Below are positions 14,396-21,715 of a stretch of 64,000 nucleotides of DNA, in pieces. A program made the position numbers and the translations under genes. Location: positions 47,214 to 111,213 of the forward strand of contig JAFUXL010000013.1 in NCBI GenBank assembly GCA_017470905.1, written 5' to 3'. Below the pieces are notes generated by a model. That model saw nothing but the letters and a program-made list of their open reading frames with translations. It ran no database searches and was not told the DNA's origin. This DNA is from Ruminococcus sp. (GTDB lineage Bacteria > Bacillota > Clostridia > Oscillospirales > Ruminococcaceae). Each line of letters opens with the position of its first letter. The stretch's first letter is position 1.

Positions 14396-16129
14396 ATGTT
14401 TGACAAACGCTTGATGCAGGTCTGTCCCGAAAGCAAAAAATACATCGTGGGAAACATAATACTGCAATGGCTTGAACTTTGCATGAATGCGATAATGGTT
14501 TTAATAATCGCTGTGACAGTCAGCGATTTATATAACGGAAATTTAGAGCCGTTCAATATCGGATTTCCTATCATACTGATTGCGCTTACGATTGTCGTTC
14601 GGTTTTTCACCGCAAGAGGTTCGACGAGAATGAGCTACCTCGCCTCGAAAACCGTTAAGCAGAAAATGCGTGAGATGATATACGGCAAGCTGCTGAAGTT
14701 CGGCAGCAAGTACCGTGAACAGGTTACAACTGCGGAACTTGTACAGGAATCCGTTGAGGGTGTTGACCAGTTGGAAAGTTATTTCGGAATGTATGTGCCG
14801 CAGTTTTTCTACGCATTTATCGCACCGATTACGCTGTTTTTTCTGTTTGGATTCGGCGGAAGCTGGGCGACTGCGACTGTGCTTTTAGTCTGCGTACCGC
14901 TTATCCCCGGCGCAATTATGATGGTTCAGAAAATCGCTAAAAAACTGCTGTCGAAATATTGGGGACAGTATGCACAGCTTGGCTCGGCATTCCTCGAAAA
15001 TTTGCAGGGCATGACTACGCTGAAAACCTATCAGGCGGACGGATATAAAAACCAGCAGATGAACGAGGAGTCTGAAAACTTCCGCTTCGTGACGATGAAA
15101 GTCCTCACCATGCAGATCAACTCCATTATCATTATGGATTTTTTCGCATACGGCGGTGCGGCACTTGGTATTTTAATGGCGACAAGAGACTTTGTCAAGG
15201 GAAATCTCGGACTTGCAAACTGCATTTTTATGATACTTCTTTCGGCTGAATTTTTCCTGCCCATGCGCCGTCTTGGAAGTTATTTTCACGTTACAATGAA
15301 CAGCATGGCGGCAAGCGATAAGATATTCAAATTTCTGAAACTGGACGAGCCTGCGGAAAAAACTGAAAACTGCACATCTGGCAATATTCAGCTTGATAAC
15401 GTGCATTTCGCCTATAACGAGAGCCGTGAAATTTTACACGGAATCAGCATGAATATCCCCGAAAAATCCTTTGTGGGAATTGTCGGGGAAAGCGGCTGCG
15501 GAAAGTCAACTGTCGCCTCTCTCCTTATGGGGCGCAACACGATAAATAGCGGCGAATTGACCATTGGCGGCAAAAATATCGCCGATGTGACGGAAGAAAG
15601 CCTTATGAAAACGCTGACCTATATCAGTCACAACAGCACCTTTTTCAAGGGCAGTGTCCGTGACAATCTTATGCTTGCAAAGCCGAATGCAAGTGATTTT
15701 GATTTGTGGGCAGTCCTTGACCGCTGTAATCTTTCTGCATTCCTGAAAAGTGAAAACGGACTTGACACGGTTCTCCTTGAAAATGCAGGAAATCTGTCGG
15801 GCGGTCAGAAGCAGAGACTTGCGCTTGCGAGGGCAATTCTGCACGATTCTCCCGTATACATTTTCGATGAAGCGACAAGCAATATTGATGTAGAGAGCGA
15901 AGAAATTATACTCTCCGAAATACGCAGGCTTGCGAAAAATAAGACCATTATCATGATAAGCCACCGCCTTGCAAACGTGGCGGACGCTGACAATATTTAC
16001 TGCCTTGAAAGCGGAAATATAGCCGAAAGCAGTACGCACAACGAGCTGCTGAAAAATAATGGCGCATACGCAAAACTCTGGCGCACACAGGCAGAATTGG
16101 AGAATTTCGGAAAGGAGGCGGCAGTATGA
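14396..16129 (+). CDS. ABC exporter, fused permease-ATPase, CydD-like half
   Basis: This is a 577-residue half-transporter: about six membrane helices in the first ~310 residues, then an ATPase domain with Walker A GESGCGKST, signature LSGGQKQR and Walker B VYIFDEATS, followed by a switch His (ISHRLANV). The membrane part and overall look match CydD-like subunits of heterodimeric exporters that move thiols, haem or peptides out of the cytosol. Its stop overlaps the start of a second half-transporter by four bases (ATGA), so they form a heterodimer. No cytochrome bd genes lie nearby, so the substrate is unknown. Confidence 0.85.
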   Translation: MFDKRLMQVCPESKKYIVGNIILQWLELCMNAIMVLIIAVTVSDLYNGNLEPFNIGFPIILIALTIVVRFFTARGSTRMSYLASKTVKQKMREMIYGKLLKFGSKYREQVTTAELVQESVEGVDQLESYFGMYVPQFFYAFIAPITLFFLFGFGGSWATATVLLVCVPLIPGAIMMVQKIAKKLLSKYWGQYAQLGSAFLENLQGMTTLKTYQADGYKNQQMNEESENFRFVTMKVLTMQINSIIIMDFFAYGGAALGILMATRDFVKGNLGLANCIFMILLSAEFFLPMRRLGSYFHVTMNSMAASDKIFKFLKLDEPAEKTENCTSGNIQLDNVHFAYNESREILHGISMNIPEKSFVGIVGESGCGKSTVASLLMGRNTINSGELTIGGKNIADVTEESLMKTLTYISHNSTFFKGSVRDNLMLAKPNASDFDLWAVLDRCNLSAFLKSENGLDTVLLENAGNLSGGQKQRLALARAILHDSPVYIFDEATSNIDVESEEIILSEIRRLAKNKTIIMISHRLANVADADNIYCLESGNIAESSTHNELLKNNGAYAKLWRTQAELENFGKEAAV

Positions 16130-17772
16130 AAAAACGTTCAAAATCAGGAACACTATTCAAAATGCTGGGGCTTGTAAAGCCGCTGACAGGCTTCATGTGC
16201 CTTGCCGTCCTAACCGGAACGCTCGGTTATTTAGCGGTGCAGTTTATCCCGATTTTAGGCGGATTTGCAATACTTCACGGTCTTGGATTTGACACACCTG
16301 TCGGCATTACGGCGATTTGGATTTGTCTTGTCCTGTTCGCATTGCTCCGAGCCGTCCTCCGATATACGGAGCAGCGCACAAACCACTATATCGCATTCAC
16401 GCTGCTGGCAATTATCCGTGACAGGGTGTTCCAGTCGTTGCGCAGGCTGTGTCCTGCAAAATTAGAGGTGCGTGACAAGGGTGATTTAATTTCGCTGATT
16501 ACATCAGATGTTGAACTGCTCGAAGTGTTCTACGCTCATACCATTTCGCCTATCTGCATTGCGTTTTTGGTGGAACTTGTTATGGTGCTTTTTATCGGAA
16601 GCTATCATTGGTCGCTGGGACTTTTAGCACTCTGTGCATTTGTCAGCGTGGGAGTAATTCTGCCAATTATCATTTCAAAACGCAGCGGAAATACAGGGGA
16701 TGAAATTCGTGCGCAGTCGGGTGAGCTTGCCGCATATGTCCTCGAAAATATCCGTGGTCTGGACGAAACTGTGCAGTACCAGAACGGCAGCAGCCGCATG
16801 GAAGGAATGAACAAAAAGACAAATCAACTCACCGAAAATCAGGGAAAGCTGAACCGGCTTACAGGCTTCAATCTTGCGCTTGCGAACACATTTATCTTCG
16901 TGTTTGACATTGCAATGCTCCTGCTTGCGGCATACCTTTACAGCACAGGTGCGGTCGGATTTGACGGCTTTCTTATTCCGCTTATTGCGCTGATGTCAAG
17001 CTACGGTTCGGTGTCTGCACTGGCAAACCTTGGCACGACATTGCAAAGTACGATTGCTTCGGGCAGTCGTGTGCTTGACATTATTGAGGAAACTCCCGAA
17101 ACGGAGGAAATTACAGGCAAATCAAGCGTTATATTCAGCGGTGCGGACTGCGGGAATGTCACTTTCAGCTACGGCGTAGATGTTGTACTCAGAGACTTTT
17201 CCATGCAGTTTCCAGATAATAAAATCATCGGTATCGTAGGAAAATCGGGTTGCGGAAAGTCCACGCTGCTGAAATTATTGATGCGCTTCTGGAAAACCAC
17301 AAGCGGAGAGGTGCATATCTCCAACACAAATATCGAGAACATCAACACCAAAAATCTGCGTGATATGGAAAGCTACATGACGCAGGAAACACAGCTTTTC
17401 AAGGACACCATTGCTAACAATATCCGCATTGCAAAGCTGAATGCGACTGATGAAGAAATTATTGCCGCCTGCAAAAAAGCGTCCGTTCACGATTTTATCA
17501 TGACACTGCCGAACGGCTATGACACACAGGTCGGAGAGCTTGGAGAGACACTCTCGGGCGGCGAAAGACAGCGTATCGGACTGGCAAGAGCGTTCCTCCA
17601 CGATGCTCCGTTTATGCTCCTTGACGAGCCGACAAGCAACCTCGACAGTCTGAATGAAGCAGTAATCTTGAAATCGCTGAAAGAGGAATCCGACGGAAAG
17701 ATGGTGGTGCTTGTGTCGCACAGAAAGTCCACCATGCGCATTGCGGACGAAATCCGCACTATGGAAAACTGA
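16126..17772 (+). CDS. ABC exporter, fused permease-ATPase, CydC-like half
   Basis: The 548-residue partner of the preceding gene has helices in the first ~300 residues, Walker A GKSGCGKST, signature LSGGERQR, Walker B FMLLDEPTSNLDS and switch His in VSHRKS. Both ATPase halves keep catalytic Glu after Walker B (DEAT and DEPT), so both sites look competent, unlike many asymmetric heterodimers. Translational coupling through ATGA supports joint synthesis. The pair would export a small molecule through the cytoplasmic membrane. Confidence 0.85.
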   Translation: MKKRSKSGTLFKMLGLVKPLTGFMCLAVLTGTLGYLAVQFIPILGGFAILHGLGFDTPVGITAIWICLVLFALLRAVLRYTEQRTNHYIAFTLLAIIRDRVFQSLRRLCPAKLEVRDKGDLISLITSDVELLEVFYAHTISPICIAFLVELVMVLFIGSYHWSLGLLALCAFVSVGVILPIIISKRSGNTGDEIRAQSGELAAYVLENIRGLDETVQYQNGSSRMEGMNKKTNQLTENQGKLNRLTGFNLALANTFIFVFDIAMLLLAAYLYSTGAVGFDGFLIPLIALMSSYGSVSALANLGTTLQSTIASGSRVLDIIEETPETEEITGKSSVIFSGADCGNVTFSYGVDVVLRDFSMQFPDNKIIGIVGKSGCGKSTLLKLLMRFWKTTSGEVHISNTNIENINTKNLRDMESYMTQETQLFKDTIANNIRIAKLNATDEEIIAACKKASVHDFIMTLPNGYDTQVGELGETLSGGERQRIGLARAFLHDAPFMLLDEPTSNLDSLNEAVILKSLKEESDGKMVVLVSHRKSTMRIADEIRTMEN

Positions 17773-17835
17773 CTGGTCAGCTGATGGATGCACAGATATG
17801 TTATAATAGAGCCAAAAAATCTTTGGAGGGATAAA

Positions 17836-18912
17836 ATGAAAACAGTTACAGCAATTTTCGGAGCAGCAGCTTTTATAGCAACTGCACTTATATTCGGCAG
17901 CAGGGACTTCGGAACTGTGCCGTCTAAAACAGACCGAAAGCATTATGGCAAACGCAGCAGATACCATAACGGTAAACGGTTTACATATCCCGATGAATGG
18001 ACAGAAAATGGTCTGTCAGATGATGTATGGGTATCTGAAAAAGCCGTTTCACCAAAGGATAAGCTGCCTGTGTATATTCCTGACTTCACACCGACAATAA
18101 TCAATAAAGTAAAGGTCACGTGGTTCGGACATTCATCGGTACTGCTGCAAATTCATGGCATGAATATACTGACTGACCCCATATTTTCAGAGCGTTGTTC
18201 ACCATTTCAATGGATAGGTCCGAAACGTTTTACACGCCCGTCAGTGGATATTTGTCAGCTTCCGCATATTGATGTTGTACTGCTCTCTCACGACCATTAT
18301 GACCACCTTGACCGCAGAACCGTTAAACAACTGGAAAAGAAAACAGACTGCTTTATTGTTTCGCTCGGACTTGAAAAACATCTGAAACGCTGGTATATTC
18401 CTGCAAAGAAAATAATTCCGCTTGCCTGGTGGGAGCAGGCAAATATAAACGGTCTGGAACTGATATGTACTCCCTCCCGTCATTTCTCAGGAAGAGGCAT
18501 TATCGGGCAAAACTCAACACAGTGGTGTTCATGGGTAATTCGTGACGAATATCACAGCATATTCTACAGCGGTGACGGAAGTATCGGCGGTCATTTTGAG
18601 GCTGTAAAGCAGCGTTTTGGTAATTTTAATCTTGCACTTATGGAGTGCGGACAGTATAACAGAAACTGGCATTACAGCCATCTCTATCCCGAAGAATCGG
18701 TCATGTGCGCAGAGATTATAGGTGCAGAGAAAGTCATGCCGATACACTGGGGAGCGTTTGTGCTTTCAAATCACGGCTGGGACGATTCTCCCGAACGTTT
18801 CGTGAGAGAAGCCGAAAAGCGCAAGCTGAATGTTATTACTCCTCATATCTGCGAAACTGTCTGTATTGATGATGATTTATATACCGAATACTGGTGGCGT
18901 AATTATAACTAA
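17836..18912 (+). CDS. membrane-anchored metallo-beta-lactamase-fold hydrolase, NAPE-PLD/UlaG-like
   Basis: The 358-residue protein starts with an N-terminal hydrophobic anchor (residues ~3-19), then a metallo-beta-lactamase-fold domain. The metal motif SHDHYDHLD is complete, with further ligands in CTPSRHFSGRG, YSGDGSIGGHF and PIHWGAF. The spacing and the conserved KVTWFGHSSVLLQI opening match the NAPE-PLD/UlaG-like family, which cleaves phosphodiester or lactone bonds at the membrane. ATG 17836 has GGAGGG upstream. It follows the ABC pair by 63 bp; a TATAAT at 17802-17807 suggests a weak own promoter. Confidence 0.85.
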   Translation: MKTVTAIFGAAAFIATALIFGSRDFGTVPSKTDRKHYGKRSRYHNGKRFTYPDEWTENGLSDDVWVSEKAVSPKDKLPVYIPDFTPTIINKVKVTWFGHSSVLLQIHGMNILTDPIFSERCSPFQWIGPKRFTRPSVDICQLPHIDVVLLSHDHYDHLDRRTVKQLEKKTDCFIVSLGLEKHLKRWYIPAKKIIPLAWWEQANINGLELICTPSRHFSGRGIIGQNSTQWCSWVIRDEYHSIFYSGDGSIGGHFEAVKQRFGNFNLALMECGQYNRNWHYSHLYPEESVMCAEIIGAEKVMPIHWGAFVLSNHGWDDSPERFVREAEKRKLNVITPHICETVCIDDDLYTEYWWRNYN

Positions 18913-19031
18913 CAAAATAACAGCACTTTTGCCTGTTGCGTTATGGACAAAACGTGATAAGAATGGCAATCTTTCATTTAATAAACAGACTGTACCGAAA
19001 AATATCCCGTAAAAATTTCATGAATTTATTT

Positions 19032-19059
19032 AAAAAACCGCCGAATAAGGCGGTTTTTT
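19032..19059. terminator. terminator after metallo-hydrolase gene
   Basis: AAAAAACCGCC (19032-19042) and GGCGGTTTTTT (19049-19059) form a perfect 11-bp stem with a six-base loop and T-run. Confidence 0.9.
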
Positions 19060-19125
19060 CATAGCCTGAATGAATGCACAGACTATCGGAAGAGGCTGTC
19101 ACGCAGCCGTTGGCTATTTAATATA

Positions 19126-19154
19126 TTGACAAACAAATGATTATATGCTATAAT
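19126..19154 (+). promoter_or_regulatory. promoter of ion permease gene
   Basis: Full-consensus TTGACA (19126-19131) and TATAAT (19149-19154) with a 17-bp spacer. The operator follows after seven bases, over the expected start of transcription. Confidence 0.8.
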
Positions 19155-19161
19155 ATCTAAG

Positions 19162-19175
19162 TTAGTTTAAACTAA
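19162..19175. promoter_or_regulatory. TTAG-N6-CTAA operator of permease gene
   Basis: A perfect 14-bp palindrome (TTAGTTTAAACTAA) lies just downstream of the -10 box, where a bound repressor would block transcription. The same TTAG-N6-CTAA pattern recurs at 20767-20780, 20913-20926 and 20932-20945 in front of the NRPS-PKS operon. TTAG/CTAA half-sites resemble DtxR/IdeR-type metalloregulator boxes; that link is inference. Confidence 0.7.
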
Positions 19176-19279
19176 TAAAATATATTTTCTGACATCATAC
19201 AGGACATAATTAAAATATCTATTCGGAACCAACTGATAAAGTATGTTGAAAATTATACTAAGTCCGACAGGATGGCTTT

Positions 19280-20590
19280 ATGTCCGTGATATGTCAGATA
19301 TTTAAGGAGCTGGTATTTTTGACTGCATTAATTATTTTCGTTTTATGCATATTTCTGTTTATTCTGGACAGATTTCCGCTTGCCTCCGTTGCCGCACTCG
19401 GCTGTACGGCATTGGTGATTTTCAAAGCCTGCACTGTGCAGGAGGCTTTTTCAGGGTTCACAAGCGATATTGTTTTTATCGTTTTTGGTACGGAGATATT
19501 CGGAATTGCTTTTCAGGAGAGCGGATTGAGTACACTTACTGCAAGATTTATACGCAATCATTCAAACGGAAGTAATTCAGCCGTGAAAACAAGAAAAATA
19601 ATTGTTGTAGGCGGTACAATAGCCGCAGTATTATCGTCATTTCTGAACAACCAGGTGGTTTGTTCGCTCATGCTTGTCATATGCATGAGCATATCGGCAC
19701 AGATGAAGGATATTAAGGTGAGGGATATAACGCTGCCGTTGATATATTTTGCAATACTCGGAGGACAATGTACACTGATAGGCGCACCTGCAACGCTTGC
19801 GGCTTCATCTGTTTCTGAAAAAATGACCGGTTACAGGATAGCATTTTTTGAGCTTCTGCCTATGGGAGCAATAATTTTTGTTTTGGGTGTGGCTTACATA
19901 TGTATTTCAGGCTACAGGAACGGCGTGAGAATATGGGGAAATTCTGCGGAGACTGATAATACTGTTCTTGATACCGTTGGCGGCTTTAACGGGGTTGACC
20001 GTAAAAAATGCATAATTACGGCATTATCGGGCTTTATAATGCTTATACTGTTCATAACGGAAACATTTTCGGTCGGCACGGTATCCTTAATAGGTGCCAT
20101 GATATGCATTTTTGGCGGGGCAGTTGAGCAGAACAAGGCTTTTTCAAGGCTTGACTGGAATATACTGATATGGCTCGGGTGCAGTATCGGTATGGCAAAT
20201 GTTATCAGTGAGAGCGGTGCTTTGAAGAATTGGTGCGATGCAGTAATCAGTATTATCCCCGATTCTCCTTCTCCATATATAATGCTTGCGGCTTTTGTAC
20301 TGCTTACGACATTTGTCAGCAATCTCATTGCCAATACGACAACAGTTATAATGATACTTCCTTTTGCAATACAGCTTGCGGAAAGGCTCGGATGGAGTAC
20401 AGTTCCTTTCGTAATAAGTATTACTATGGCAGCAGGGCTGTCCGTGCTTACGCCGTTATCCTGCGGATTTATCGGAATGACCGTAAGAGTGGGGTATAAA
20501 TTTTCAGACTATGTCAGGTATGGACTTGTGTTTCAGCTAATACTGACAATATCGGTTATAGTGCTTACATTCATGATGTATGAATTTTAA
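19280..20590 (+). CDS. ion transporter superfamily permease (ArsB/SLC13-like)
   Basis: The 436-residue protein is strongly hydrophobic with about 11-12 membrane helices. Two similar halves carry the motifs SSFLNNQVVCSLM and SNLIANTTTVIMILPFA, each followed by a helix with a conserved threonine/proline stretch, as in the ArsB/NhaD/divalent-anion symporter superfamily. It would move an anion or metal-oxyanion across the cytoplasmic membrane. The start has AGGATGG upstream. It shares its operator type with the following biosynthetic operon, so it may import or export a metal complex, citrate or precursor; the exact substrate is not readable. Confidence 0.8.
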   Translation: MSVICQIFKELVFLTALIIFVLCIFLFILDRFPLASVAALGCTALVIFKACTVQEAFSGFTSDIVFIVFGTEIFGIAFQESGLSTLTARFIRNHSNGSNSAVKTRKIIVVGGTIAAVLSSFLNNQVVCSLMLVICMSISAQMKDIKVRDITLPLIYFAILGGQCTLIGAPATLAASSVSEKMTGYRIAFFELLPMGAIIFVLGVAYICISGYRNGVRIWGNSAETDNTVLDTVGGFNGVDRKKCIITALSGFIMLILFITETFSVGTVSLIGAMICIFGGAVEQNKAFSRLDWNILIWLGCSIGMANVISESGALKNWCDAVISIIPDSPSPYIMLAAFVLLTTFVSNLIANTTTVIMILPFAIQLAERLGWSTVPFVISITMAAGLSVLTPLSCGFIGMTVRVGYKFSDYVRYGLVFQLILTISVIVLTFMMYEF

Positions 20591-20728
20591 TGGTATACAA
20601 TTCCCGATATTCAGTCTGTGAGTTAGTTTAAGATAATATTAAATTCAGTTTAACCGGGACGATTTCAATAAAAATAAGCAAATATGACGAAAATTAATGT
20701 GCTGAATTTACATTTATTCAAAAAGCCC

Positions 20729-20757
20729 TTGACAAGCAAATACAGCTGTGATACAAT
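20729..20757 (+). promoter_or_regulatory. main promoter of NRPS-PKS operon
   Basis: TTGACA (20729-20734) and TACAAT (20752-20757) are 17 bp apart. The operator begins nine bases after the -10 box, the same geometry as at the permease promoter. Confidence 0.75.
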
Positions 20758-20766
20758 ATTTTCAGG

Positions 20767-20780
20767 TTAGATTGTACTAA
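20767..20780. promoter_or_regulatory. TTAG-N6-CTAA operator, site 1 of operon
   Basis: TTAGATTGTACTAA has conserved half-sites with a different six-base centre from the permease site, which points to recognition of the half-sites by a dimer. Confidence 0.65.
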
Positions 20781-20822
20781 TATATTTATACTGAAAATAT
20801 GCTTTTAAGCGATAACGAAAAT

Positions 20823-20912
20823 ATGCTGCTCTATGTTTTTTATCCTTTGTGTATCTGCTTATGGGTGTATCCGGTATTATTATGTTATATAATCTTTTTT
20901 AACACAATATAG
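20823..20912 (+). CDS. possible 29-residue hydrophobic leader peptide
   Basis: An ATG at 20823 opens a 29-codon frame of almost wholly hydrophobic residues (MLLYVFYPLCICLWVYPVLL...) that ends in a TAG at the edge of the next operator. There is no convincing ribosome site, so this may be chance. If real, it would be a small membrane peptide in the operon leader. Confidence 0.15.
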   Translation: MLLYVFYPLCICLWVYPVLLCYIIFFNTI

Positions 20913-20945
20913 TTAGTATTCGCTAATTAAGTTAGCTTTAACTAA
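20913..20945. promoter_or_regulatory. tandem TTAG-N6-CTAA operators, sites 2 and 3
   Basis: Two boxes (20913-20926 and 20932-20945) have centres exactly 19 bp apart. They lie downstream of the possible second -10 at 20888 and 44 bp before the first start codon, so a bound regulator could block elongation or the second promoter. Confidence 0.65.
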
Positions 20946-20988
20946 TTGATTTTAATGCTGATTATATGAAAATATTCGGGAGGTTTTT

Positions 20989-21690
20989 ATGTCGTTTTTA
21001 AAATTAGAAAATGCGGTAAAGAAGTACGGAGACGGCGAAAGTGCCGTTTATGCGCTGAACGGTGTGTCAATTGATATTGAACCGGAGGAAATAGTCGTAA
21101 TTTTAGGTTCGTCGGGTTCGGGTAAAAGTACCCTGCTCAACATTCTGGGCGGTATTGATGTTATGTCAGAGGGCAGATTTACATTTATGGATAAGGAAAT
21201 CAGCGGTAAAAAATCCAGAGATTTACTGCTGTACCGCAGAGAAAATATAGGATTTGTATTTCAGTTCTATAATCTTATTGCAGACCTCACCGTAAGGGAA
21301 AATATCAAGGTAGTGGCTGAATATTGCAGCAGTCCGCTGAATATTGATGAGGTCATGAAAACTCTCGGAATAGACAGCCTTGCAGACCGTTTTCCTAGTC
21401 AGCTGTCAGGCGGTCAGCAGCAAAGAGTTGCCATTGCAAGAGCCGTCATTAAAAATCCCAAGCTTCTGCTCTGCGACGAGCTGACAGGTGCGCTTGATTC
21501 AAAAAGTTCGGGTGATGTTCTCAGATTTGTCGAAAAAATAAACCATGAGTACAATACAACCATCATAATAATCACACACAATAATGAGATTGCCAGAATG
21601 GGAGACAGGATAATAAGAATACATGACGGAAAGATAGTATCAAATGAGAAAAACCAAGAAAAGGTCAGCGCAGATAAGCTTGAACTTTGA
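20989..21690 (+). CDS. ABC transporter ATP-binding protein, LolD/MacB type (exporter 1)
   Basis: The 233-residue ATPase has Walker A GSSGSGKST, Q-loop FVFQFYN, signature LSGGQQQRVAIA and Walker B LLLCDELTGALD followed by ITHNNE. The LDSKSS segment after Walker B is typical of the LolD/MacB/BceA branch that works with FtsX-type permeases. It opens the biosynthetic operon, has GGGAGG before its ATG and is followed after 25 bp by its permease. In Gram-positives such pairs export peptides or confer self-resistance; here the cluster product is the likely cargo. Confidence 0.9.
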   Translation: MSFLKLENAVKKYGDGESAVYALNGVSIDIEPEEIVVILGSSGSGKSTLLNILGGIDVMSEGRFTFMDKEISGKKSRDLLLYRRENIGFVFQFYNLIADLTVRENIKVVAEYCSSPLNIDEVMKTLGIDSLADRFPSQLSGGQQQRVAIARAVIKNPKLLLCDELTGALDSKSSGDVLRFVEKINHEYNTTIIIITHNNEIARMGDRIIRIHDGKIVSNEKNQEKVSADKLEL

Positions 21691-21715
21691 TTTTAAGGAA
21701 GAATGAGGATTTGAA

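Larger units (their letters stand above)
18913..19279. other. intergenic region with terminator, promoter and operator
   Basis: This 367-bp stretch contains the metallo-hydrolase terminator (19032-19059), then the permease promoter and its palindromic operator (19126-19175). Codons in 18909-19012 read as a plausible peptide tail without a start, but I do not call it a gene. Confidence 0.6.
20591..20988. other. control region of the NRPS-PKS operon
   Basis: This 398-bp stretch contains a consensus promoter, three TTAG-N6-CTAA boxes, a degenerate fourth (20623-20636, ending ATAA) and a ~225-base untranslated leader with a possible second -10 (TATAAT at 20888-20893). No terminator was seen in the leader. 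Confidence 0.65.

Noticed and set aside
18909-19012. Peptide-like reading (ITALLPVALWTKRDKNGNLS...) after the metallo-hydrolase gene
   Set aside because: It has no start codon or ribosome site of its own and overlaps the hydrolase end; may be a remnant or chance.
20623-20636. Fourth operator-like box TTAG-N6-ATAA before the operon
   Set aside because: One half-site is degenerate and it lies upstream of the -35 box; not counted as a site.
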